From the NCBI GenBank assembly GCA_021234155.1, contig JAJEKV010000013.1:4272028-4336027 (forward strand): a DNA stretch of 64,000 nt, written 5' to 3'. The position numbers and the translations under genes were made by a program. Origin of the DNA: Isoetes taiwanensis (Eukaryota; Streptophyta; Lycopodiopsida; Isoetales; Isoetaceae). The number at the start of each line of letters is the position of its first letter. Position 1 is the stretch's first letter. Below the pieces are notes generated by a model. It saw only the letters and a program-made list of their open reading frames with translations, ran no database searches and was not told the origin of the DNA. Positions 56,236-64,000 of the stretch are shown one piece after another.

Positions 56236-57235
56236 GGTCTAGCCACCTAGGCTATAACATGCCACCGGGCTCCAACATGCCCGCGGATCTCCAACATGCC
56301 ACGTGAGCTCCAACATGCCAAGTTGGCTCCTACGTGCCACCTAGGCTCATGCATGCCAAGGTGGCTCAAATATGCCACCTAGGCTCCAACATGCCACCTG
56401 GGCATCAACATGCCACGTAGGCTCCAACATGCCAACTAGGCTCCAACATGCCTCGTGAGCTATAGCATGCCACCTAGGCTCCAACGTGCCACCTAGGCTC
56501 CAACATGCCACCTAGGCTCCAACATGCCAAGGTGGCTCCAACCTGCCACCTAGGCTCAAGCGTGCCAAGGTGGCTCAAACATGCCACCTAGGCTCCAACA
56601 TGCCACGTGAGGCTCCAACATGCCACCTAGGTTCCAACATGCCACCTACTCCAACATGCCACGGGCTCCAACATGCCACCTAGCATGCCACCTAGGCTCC
56701 AACATGCCACCTAGGCTCCAACATGCCACGTGAGCTCCAACATGCTAAGTTGGCTCCAACGTGCCACCTAGGCTCAAGCACGCCAAGGTGGTCAAATATG
56801 CCACCTAGGCTCCAACATGCCACCAAGGCTTCAACATGCCACGAAGGCTCCAACATGCCAACTAGGCTCCAACATGCCTCGCGGAGCTCTAGCATGCCAC
56901 CTAGGCTCCAACGCGCCACCCACGCCCAACATGCCAATGGGCTCCAACATGCCACCTAGGCTCCAACATGCCACTGGCTCCAAAGATGCCACCTAGGTTC
57001 CAACATGCCAAGGTGGCTCAAACATGCCACGTGGACTCCAACATGCCACGTGGGCTCTAACATGCCACGGGGTTCCTAACATGCCAAGGTGGCTCAAACA
57101 TGCCACCTAGGCTCAAACATGTCAATGTGGCTCCATATGCCACGTGAGGCTCCAACATGCCACCTAGGTTCCAACATGCAAAGGTGGCTCATGCATGCCA
57201 CCTAGGCTCAAGCATGCCACCTAGGCACTCCAAGT
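56236..57235 (+). repeat. Left arm array of 19-bp units (plus orientation)
   Basis: On the order of fifty units, mostly CATGCCACCTAGGCTCCAA with CATGCCACGTGxGGCTCCAA and CATGCCAAGGTGGCTCAAA variants. Single-unit deletions and insertions are common. Inside it, a higher-order repeat of about 340 bp is visible: 56300-56460 (GTGAGCTCCAACATGC..AAGTTGGCTCC) resembles 56725-56890. Continues without break into the 57239-57375 inverted-repeat segment. Confidence 0.95.
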
Positions 57236-57238
57236 GGT

Positions 57239-57375
57239 GACATGGCATGTCAAGTAAGCAAGGCCAAGTTTTGACTAGGCCAAAAATGAAAAGATGTCCA
57301 TCTTTGGTCTTTTCATTGGGTGATGTTGGCAAATTTAGGGTGACATGGCTAGATGGTGGTGACGGACTAGGACTT
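57239..57375 (+). repeat. Left inner terminal inverted repeat (about 137 bp)
   Basis: TGACATGGCATG, CAAGTTTTGACTAGGCCAAA, AAGATGTCCATCTTTGGTCT, TTTTCA(T/A)TGGGTGATGTTGG and GTGACATGGCTAGATG are matched in reverse complement at 59568-59702 with few differences. This links the two 19-bp arrays as the outer parts of a single inverted structure. Confidence 0.93.
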
Positions 57376-57454
57376 TATGCAAGAAATATGATAACCTTTG
57401 AAAATTTTGTAGAGGAGTTTGGCAAGGGATAGAATAGAAGGATCTTGGAGAACT

Positions 57455-58294
57455 CACAAGCCCCTTTCCAAAGGAAGGGGAGTCCGATCAGCATGTTGCG
57501 CAGGGAATTCGACCCCATCTCCGGGCATGGTCCCCGTGAGCATACGAGAACTCCATGCAAAGTTTGGGATGTGTGAGTCTCCGCCTCTTGCGTTTTCGAG
57601 ATGTAAACCCTAGCAAACCCTAGGGTTTGATAGGGTTTACATTCTCGGGATTTCCGATGACCCGGAGGGCCGTGATCCGACGTGGAATACCCGCGGCCGG
57701 ATTACCCTCATGGCACCGGGAGACGAGCCAAATTTCCCTGCAAAGATACCTTCGGAGACTCCCTTCACAAGCCCCTTTCCAAAGGGGGGGAGTTCTGAAA
57801 AGCATGCCGCTAGGGGATTCGACCCCATCTCAGGGGCATGGTCCCCGTGAGCATACACAGAGAACTCCATGCAAAGCTTCGGATGTGTGAGTCTCCGCCT
57901 TGACGCCGAGATGTAAACCCTAGCAAACCCTAGGGTTTGATAGGGTTTACATCTCGGGATGTTCGATGACCCAGAGGGCCCAGGATCTGACGTGGAATAC
58001 CCGTGCTGGATTACCCTCATGGCATTGGAAGACAGAGCCAAATTTCCAGGGCAAAGATATTTTCTGGAGACTCCCTTCACAAGCCCCTTTCCGGTGAAGG
58101 GGAGTGCGAAAAAGCATGCCGGCATACCAGGGGATTTGACCCCATCTCCGGGCATGGTCCCCGTGAGCATACACGTGAGAACTCCATGCAAAGTTTTGGA
58201 TGTGTTAGTCTCAGTCTTGACGCCGAGATAAACCCTACCAAACCCTAGGGTTTGGTAGGATTTACATGGGGGATGCTCCTCGATCAAGAGGGCC
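57455..58294 (+). repeat. Three tandem ~311-bp units with head-to-head AAACCCTAGGGTTT
   Basis: Units begin CACAAGCCCCTTTCC at 57455, 57766 and about 58078. Each contains ATTCGACCCCATCT or TTTGACCCCATCT, GGCATGGTCCCCGTGAGCAT, GAACTCCATGCAAAG, a palindrome built on AAACCCTAGGGTTT flanked by GTAAACCCTA/TAGGGTTTAC (about 57603-57640, 57911-57951, 58227-58266), and GGACGTGGAATACCCG-type text. Frames across it on both strands are repeat artefacts. Confidence 0.92.
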
Positions 58295-58664
58295 GTGGAA
58301 CTTGTCCCCTAGGGTAATTTTGGTGTTCCGGATGACATGGAGAGGTCAGATCACCAAACCGGGGCCTCCTCCATGCCCCAAAAAAAAAAACGTGGTCTAA
58401 ACCCCCGCCGGGGCCAACGGTGGCCATCCCAATAAAAATCGAGGGTCTAAAGCTCACCCGAAATACCGTGGATTTTCCTCAGACGGGGGCCACTTGGCAA
58501 GCCAGCCTGGTTGAAAACCATGATTTTTCCCCGCCCCATGCATTAATCATGAATTTCCGGATCATAAACACAAAGAAAAGCATGTGATAAAAATCCGGGT
58601 CTCAAAAAGGTGAAATCTTATATGATGTGCAGCATGACGCCGCACACGCAAGAGAAAATGCACC
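58295..58664 (+). repeat. ~370-bp direct repeat, copy 1
   Basis: GTGGAACTTGTCCCCTAGGG, GGGGCCTCCTCCATGCCCCA, AACGTGGTCTAAAC, CATCCCAATAAAAA, TCCGAAATACCGxGGATTTT or equivalent, GGGGCCACTTGGCAAGCCAG, TTTTTCCCCGCCCCATGCAT, AAAATCCGGGTCTCAAAAA and CGCAAGAGAAAA recur in order at 59112-59480. It lies between the 311-bp triplet and the second copy. Confidence 0.92.
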
Positions 58665-58952
58665 GCAATAGAAGCACAAGCAGAGGCATGAGACGAAGCC
58701 CGAGCCAACCCCTTCGGGAGACCACCGGCCCAGAACGCCCTACTAGGTAGTGGAGCTAGCTTTGCTTCTCCTCCGTGGTCACATGTATACCACCTAGCAG
58801 TCCTAGTGCTGCTATTCTCACTTCAATCTTCTACCGGGGCCTCGTGGTGAACCCCAAGTATCTTGTTCTTCGTGCTAGTCCAAGCCGGGGCGGGGGCTGG
58901 ACGACCCCCACCCGAACCGAACCGGCTCCGCCAATGGACCGGAACATCCCCA

Positions 58953-59243
58953 TTACCTAGGGGACCAAGTTTCGTGGGCGAAGACCACCCTCTCCAAGAA
59001 ACGCCAAAGTAGGTCGCTTTTTACTACACACTTGTAGTCAATTGGCATGGAGGTGGATGCCAATACCTCCCTAGTGAGGGGTAAGTGATTGATCCCCGGG
59101 AAAACTCGCCAGTGGAACTTGTCCCCTAGGGTAATTTCGCCGTTGGGACGACGGAGGTCGGATCGCCAATCAGGGGCCTCCTCCATGCCCCAAAATCTAA
59201 AAACGTGGTCTAAACCTTGTCGGGCCAACGGCTGCCATCCCAA
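58953..59243 (-). pseudogene. Unidentified 96-codon ORF in the foldback core
   Basis: Minus-strand frame with protein-like text: NGEITLGDKFHWRVFPGINH, then LTREVLASTSMPIDYKCVVK and LLWRFLERVVFAHETWSP. It spans the start of direct-repeat copy 2 and the segment shared with 55740-56080, so this wording exists in at least two places. No transposase signature is seen. It might be a fragment of a captured gene or of the element's lost coding region. Confidence 0.3.
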
Positions 59244-59480
59244 TAAAAAAATCGAGGGTCTAAAAACTCATCCGAAATACCGAGGATTTTCCTATACTCG
59301 GGGGCCACTTGGCAAGCCAGCTGGCTGAAAACCAGGATTTTTCCCCGCCCCATGCATTAATTATGAATTTCCGGAGCATAAACACAAAGAAAAGCACGGA
59401 TAAAAATCCGGGTCTCAAAAAAGGTGAAATCTTGGCGGGGATGTGCAAAGATGACGCTGATACGCAAGAGAAAAATGCAC
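59112..59480 (+). repeat. ~370-bp direct repeat, copy 2
   Basis: Partner of 58295-58664, same orientation, diverged by point changes and small indels (for example the A-run CCCCAAAAAAAAAAC in copy 1 is CCCCAAAATCTAAAAAC here). Confidence 0.92.
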
Positions 59481-59567
59481 CAGCATATATACCTTTCTGA
59501 GACCCCTTCACAAGAAAGGGGGCCGCCGAGGTGCCCCGCCCTGGTTTTAAAAGACATCCAAGGTCCA

Positions 59568-59702
59568 TGTCACCATCATCTAGCCATGTCACCTAAAAAT
59601 TTGCCAACATCACCCATTGAAAAGACCAAAGATGGACATCTTTGGTTTTTTGGCCTAGTCAAAACTTGACCTTGCTTACTTGGCATGCCATGTCACCACT
59701 TG
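59568..59702 (-). repeat. Right inner terminal inverted repeat
   Basis: Reverse complement of 57239-57375 (ATGTCACC, CCAACATCACCCATTGAAAA, AGACCAAAGATGGACATCTT, TTGGCCTAGTCAAAACTTG, CATGCCATGTCACCACTTGG). Leads directly into the right 19-bp array. Confidence 0.93.
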
Positions 59703-61013
59703 GGGTGCCTAGGTGGCATGCTTGAGACTAGGTGGCATGCCTGAGCCACCTTGGCATGTTGGAGCCAGCATGGCATGTTGGAGCCACCTTGGCATGTTGG
59801 AGCCCAAGGGGCATGTTTGAGCACGTTGGAGCCTAGGTGGCATGTTTGAGCCATTTTGTCATGTTGTTGGCCTAGGTGGCATGTTTGAGCCACCTTGGCA
59901 TGTTTGAGCCTAGGTGGCATGTTGGAGCCACCTTGGCATGTGGGACCCACCTTGGCATGTTTGAGCCTAGGTGGCATGTTTGAGCCACCTTGGCATGTTG
60001 GAGCCCACGTGGCATGTTTGAGCCACCTTGGCATGTTTGAGCACGTTGGAGCCTAGGTGGCATGTTTGAGCCACCTTGGCATGTTGGAGCCACCTTGGCA
60101 TGTTGGAGCCTAGGTGGCATGTTGGAGACCACGTGGCATGTTTGAGCCACCTTGCCATGTTAGAGCCTAGGTGGCATGTTGGAGCCCTGTGGCATGCTTG
60201 AGCCACCTTGGCATGTTGGAGCCCACGTGGCATATTTGAGCCACCTTGGCAAGTTGGAGCATAGGTGGCATGTTAGAGCCAGCGTGGCATGTTTGAGCAA
60301 GTTGGAGCCTAGGTGGCATGTTGGAGCCACCTTGGCACGTGGCATGTTGGAGCCCACGTGGCATGTTTGAGCCTAGGTGGCAGGTTAGAGCCACGGTGGC
60401 ATGTTGGAGCCTAGGTGGCATGTTTGAGCCAACTTGGCATATTTAAGCCCTAGGTGGCATGTTGTGAGCCACCTTGGCATGTTGGAGGCTAGGTGGCATG
60501 GTGGAGCCCACGTGGCATGTTTGAGCCACCTTGGCATGTTTGAGCCTAGGTGGCATGTTGGAGCCTAGGTGGCATGTTTGAGCCCACCTTGGCATGTTTT
60601 AGCCACCTGGCATGTTTGAGCCCAGGTGGCACGTTAGAGCCTAGGTGGCATGTTTGAGCCACCTTGGCATGTTTGAGCCTAGGTGGCATGTTGGAGCCAC
60701 CTTGGCATGTTGGAGCCTAAGTGAGCCTGCATGGCATGTTTGAGCCTATGTGGCATGTTTGAGCCACCTAGGAATGTTGGAGCCTAGGTGGCATGTTGGA
60801 GCCCACGTGGCATATTTGAGCCACCTTGGCAAGTTGGAGCATAGGTGGCATGTTGGAGCCTGCGTGGCATGTTTGAGCACGTTGGAGCCTAGGTGGCATG
60901 TTTGAGCCATTTTGTCATGTTGGAGCCTAGGTGGCATGTTGGAGCCACCTTGGCATGTTTGAGCCTAGGTGGCATGTTAGAGCCACCTTGGCATGTTGGT
61001 GCCCACGTTATGC
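59703..61013 (-). repeat. Right arm array of 19-bp units (minus orientation)
   Basis: About seventy units written on the plus strand as CATGTTKGAGCC followed by TAGGTGG, ACCTTGG or CACGTGG, mirror image of the left arm. A longer duplication is visible: the text around 60220-60320 (ATATTTGAGCCACCTTGGCAAGTTGG) recurs at about 60810-60900. Ends at CCCACGTTATGC near 61013. Together with 56236-57235 it forms the outer arms of a roughly 4.8-kb inverted structure. Confidence 0.95.
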
Positions 61014-61109
61014 AAAAATAGGTGTTAAGTAATTGAAGTAGTTGAAGTAACTTGTGTTACATGGAATACTAGTATAAGAACATGTGATCGTGCATCGCAT
61101 CACATGTAG

Positions 61110-61590
61110 CAAATCAAGTACTCTGTCCTACCACTATAAAGACCCGTGATATGGAAGGATAGGACATGTAGAGAATCAAGTACTTTTCCTACTTCTATAA
61201 AGACATGTGAGAATAGAAGTATTACACATGTCGTAATTCATGTATTCTTTCCTACAATGCCTTAGCAAATAAAGTACTCTGTCCTACTACTATAAAGACA
61301 TGTGACATGGAAGCATATGACATGTAGAGAATCAAGTATTCTTTCCGACTTCTATAAAGACATGTGACAATAGAAGTATTACACATGTCATAATTCATGT
61401 ATTCTTTCCTACAATGCCTTAGCAAATAAAGTACTCTGTCCTACTACTATAAAGACATGTGAATGGAAGTATAGGACATGTAGAGAATCAAATATTCTTT
61501 CCTACATCTATAAAGACATGTGACAATAGAATTATTAGACATGTAGAAATTCAAGTACTCTTTCCTACAGTGGATTGTATTATAAAATGA
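61110..61590 (+). repeat. 157-bp tandem array, three copies
   Basis: AAGTACTCTGTCCTAC begins at about 61116, 61272 and 61429. Each unit has CTATAAAGACATGTGA twice (half-unit near 78 bp), GACATGTAGAGAATCAA, and TCATGTATTCTTTCCTACAA followed by TGCCTTAGCAAATAAAG. Nearly identical units, so a young array. It sits between the foldback right arm and the gypsy pol region. Confidence 0.93.
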
Positions 61591-61799
61591 CATGTCACAA
61601 TAGAAGAAACTACAAAACAACAGTGGATGTTTTAGTCCACTGAAAAAAGAACACCATTATCGAACAAAACCATACCTCCACAAATCCACATGTAGGATTC
61701 TTTGAAAACAGGACATGTAGACCTACCAAAACTGATGTTTTCAACAGTGGATCAAAAATCGGGGTGAGTGTGAAATCTTCCGACACCCTATCGTAACAG

Positions 61800-62620
61800 G
61801 GCTGTCACGCTCTTCAAAAAGTTCAAACATATTTTCGCCTGGAGCTACAGAGACCTTCGGGGAATCAACAAAACCTTGGGGGAACTCACCATTCCTACCA
61901 AATCTGATGCACGTCCTGTATAGCAACGACAGTACCGGCTCAACCCCAATTATAGTGATCGCGTCAAGGCGGAAATTGACAAACTCCTTGCTGCAGGTTT
62001 GATCTATGAGGTCAAACATTCTGAATGGGTGAGCCCCATCGTCATTGCACTCAAACACAATGGGAAGATCCGCGTTTGCGTGGACTACCGAAAACTCAAT
62101 CAGGCCACGGAGCGTGATCATTTTCCACTTCCCTTCACAGACCAGGTTCTGGAAGAGGTTGCTGGACATGAGATGTACTCCTTCATGGATGGTTTTTCCG
62201 GCTACAATCGATCTCAATCAAAGAATCGATCAACTCAAGACTACTTTCACCACCGGGGGGCACTTTTTCCTACAAGGTGGTTCCTTTTGGATTATCAAAC
62301 TCTCCATCAACGTTTCAACGCATCATGCTTTGGTTTTTTCATGATTTTATGAAGGAAAATCCCTTCTTGCAAAATTTTCAAGATGACTTCTCTCGCCTAC
62401 GCTCCAGTTCCAATGACCATTTGGATAAATTGGAACTCGTCTCCGGAAATGTGATGAGTCCCGCATTAGTCTCAATCCAGAAATGCACCTTTTGGCGCCA
62501 CTTCGTGTGTTCTCGTTAGGGCATGTAGTCGACAAAGCGGGTATCACCACGGATCCCGCCAAAATCGGTTTGTGTGCTCAAGGCTCAAGCACCAGCCAAT
62601 ATCAAGGAGACACGCTCTTT
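61800..62620 (+). pseudogene. Ty3/gypsy reverse transcriptase domain, frameshifted
   Basis: A frame from about 61810 reads FKKFKHIFAWSYRDLRG, then a stop, then RQYRLNPNYSDRVKAEIDKL, WVSPIVIALKHNGKIRVCVD, YRKLNQATERDHFPLPFTDQ and MYSFMDGFSGYN, all hallmark blocks of gypsy RT. After a shift, VPFGLSNSPSTFQR follows, then NFQDDFSRL where the family has xMDDF, so one conserved residue of the catalytic box is changed, and KAGITTDPAKI. This would reverse-transcribe the element RNA. Collinear and co-oriented with gag and protease 11.6 kb to the left. Confidence 0.88.
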
Positions 62621-62799
62621 CCGGGTAAGGTCAATTATTACTCCACCTTCATTCCCGGACTTGCAGCCATTGCGCATCCCATTCATAAACTCACGGGTGA
62701 TGAATCCACCGGGCTTGGAATTCCCGTAAGGATGTCGCTTTCCAACAAATTGAAGCTCTTGCTTACTCAGCCCCGGTTCTTGTTCCTCCTCAATGGGAC

Positions 62800-63190
62800 A
62801 AGCCCTTTCACGCCCATGTAGATGTCTCGGTTTTGCTATTGGAGCCGTTCTTTCTCAAGAATATGATGCGACACCGACAAACCAAACCGATCACGCCAAC
62901 CGAAACTCAATTTGCCGAGCGAACCTTCTCGCCAATGAAGGCGTGAAGCCTTGGGTTGAATTTTTCAGGTCCAACGCTTCCATCACTATCTTTTTGGGCG
63001 TCGGATCAAATTCTTTGTTGACCACCAAGCACTTCTTTATTTGATCAACAAATCCCGCCCACGGGCCGCATTGCTTTCGTTGGGTCCTTTTTCTTCCGCA
63101 AGAATTTGCACCTTTTGAAATTGTTCACAAGGCGAGGCAAATCTCATGTTGTCCCGGATTATCTTTCACGATCCACACGGATGATCCCTC
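62800..63190 (+). pseudogene. Gypsy RNase H and connection domain, frameshifted
   Basis: Text matching gypsy RNase H in broken frames: FAIGAVLSQEYD (about 62832-62867), a FFVDHQALLYLIN-like segment in another frame (about 63010-63050) and GKSHVVPDYLSRS (about 63130-63170), which matches the conserved G-x-x-HVxADxLSR block at the end of RNase H. The frame changes at least three times. Confidence 0.78.
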
Positions 63191-63439
63191 CACCGGAGTC
63201 TCGTGACGCCTTTTCCGACGCTCAACTCTTTTTCGTCACGGCAACACCACATTGGTTCCACGACTTTCAGCCAAGATCTCCTCACAGCGCTCTTCCACCG
63301 GAGGATGCCACGCTCTCCTCCATGGCGACAATCCCGCCGACATCAATTTCTCAGAGGTCCGCGGACTAAACCATGGTTGCAGGCCATCTTTACAAAAAGG
63401 GTAAGGATACCATCCTTCGACAATGTTCTCCCCATGAGG

Positions 63440-64000
63440 TCCCGTGATATTGTTCGAGAAGCCCATGAAGGGCTCGGTGGTGGTCATTTTCATGGTGACA
63501 CCACGGCACACAAAATCCTTCTTCTTTGGTTATTTTTGACCCACGCTTCAAAGACGCCCACGCCCAAGACGCGGTGATGCTTGCCGGCGCAGGTGGGACG
63601 ACCCCACGCCCGCGGACGCTTTCCCTTGACGGCCGCCACGCCACTTCCCTTCAGCAAATGGGGGAATGGATTTTGTGGGACCCATCGATTCTCGGCGGCA
63701 CACCTCGCGCGTTCGCTACATTCTCGTTCTCACCGACCACGCTTACCAAATGGGCGGAAGCTTGCGCACTTCCGCACAACATCGCGGCAAACACGCCTAA
63801 GGTCATCTATCAACAAATCATCACGCTGATTCGGCGCCTCTACCTGAGTGGGTTAGTGATCGTGGTGTCCATTTTATCAATCATACCATCAAGGAGCTGA
63901 CGGATTATCTCCCCGATACATCATCATAAGAGCACACCTTACTATCCTCAAGGGAATGGTTTGGCAGAAAGCACCAACAAAACTCTGGTCACAATTCTCA
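63440..64000 (+). pseudogene. Gypsy integrase, partial (runs off the window)
   Basis: AHEGLGGGHFHGDTTAHKIL (about 63460-63520) is the H-x-x-x-GGHF-x-x-x-T part of the N-terminal zinc domain. SDRGVHFINHTIKEL (about 63854-63898) carries the second core aspartate block, and PYYPQGNGLAESTNKTL (about 63940-63990) carries the third catalytic residue, glutamate. Core blocks are in different frames. The element continues beyond 64000 and its 3' LTR is outside the window. Confidence 0.85.

Noticed and set aside
59693-60421. Similar repeat-peptide ORFs in the right arm array
   Set aside because: Same artefact of stop-free 19-bp units; no start context, no composition of a real protein.
53463-61013. 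19-bp direct repeats with a constant part and variable part could suggest a CRISPR array
   Set aside because: Constant and variable parts are too short (12 and 7 nt), the 7-mers come from a tiny recurring set, arrays occur in inverted pairs, there are no cas genes, and the DNA is plant nuclear.

Overview
The window is nuclear DNA of a land plant. Evidence: intron-containing and intronless plant gene families (a pollen Ole e 1/extensin-type protein, two G-type lectin receptor-like kinases, an exon of the plant acetamidase/formamidase family), plant-type LINE and Ty3/gypsy elements, and TTTAGGG-like motifs. Very high repeat density and long AT-rich spacers with gene fragments fit a large, repeat-rich genome such as a fern, lycophyte or gymnosperm; I cannot decide which from the sequence. 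Layout: 1-3.4 kb holds decayed fragments of cellular genes (a formamidase-family exon on minus, a listerin-like fragment on plus, an unidentified broken coding stretch on minus). 3.4-6.25 kb is a decayed LINE ending in a poly-A tail. 7.9-8.9 kb (minus) is the two-exon Ole e 1/proline-rich gene. 10.5-14.5 kb and 35.2-38.9 kb are two copies of one duplicated block, each with an intact intronless receptor-like kinase of about 820 residues; these and the Ole e 1 gene are the only three convincing intact protein genes. 14.9-16.0 kb holds a degenerate HUH-endonuclease protein resembling Replitron-type transposons, followed at 16.4 kb by a foldback. 16.6-27 kb is mostly non-coding with tandem duplications and a Helitron-like terminus. 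28.2-33.4 kb is a T-poor, A-rich degenerate repeat block with a period near 0.9 kb. From about 41.5 kb to the end the window is mobile or satellite DNA: short tandem arrays, a group of LTR units in LTR-LTR pairs, a gypsy gag-protease (48.3-50.2 kb), an 11.6-kb intervening segment, and then collinear gypsy RT-RNase H-integrase (61.8-64.0 kb, running off the edge). The intervening segment contains a spectacular set of 19-bp repeat arrays in inverted orientation (53.5-55.2 and 56.2-61.0 kb), best read as Foldback-type elements whose long terminal inverted repeats are built from tandem units with a constant 12-mer and a variable 7-mer. Functionally, the receptor kinases would perceive extracellular ligands at the plasma membrane and signal through a non-RD kinase domain; the Ole e 1 protein would be secreted to the wall. 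There is no operon-like organisation. The most unusual items are the 19-bp foldback system, the Replitron-like relic, the LTR-LTR pairs and the 66-bp LRR micro-exons at 51.9-52.2 kb.
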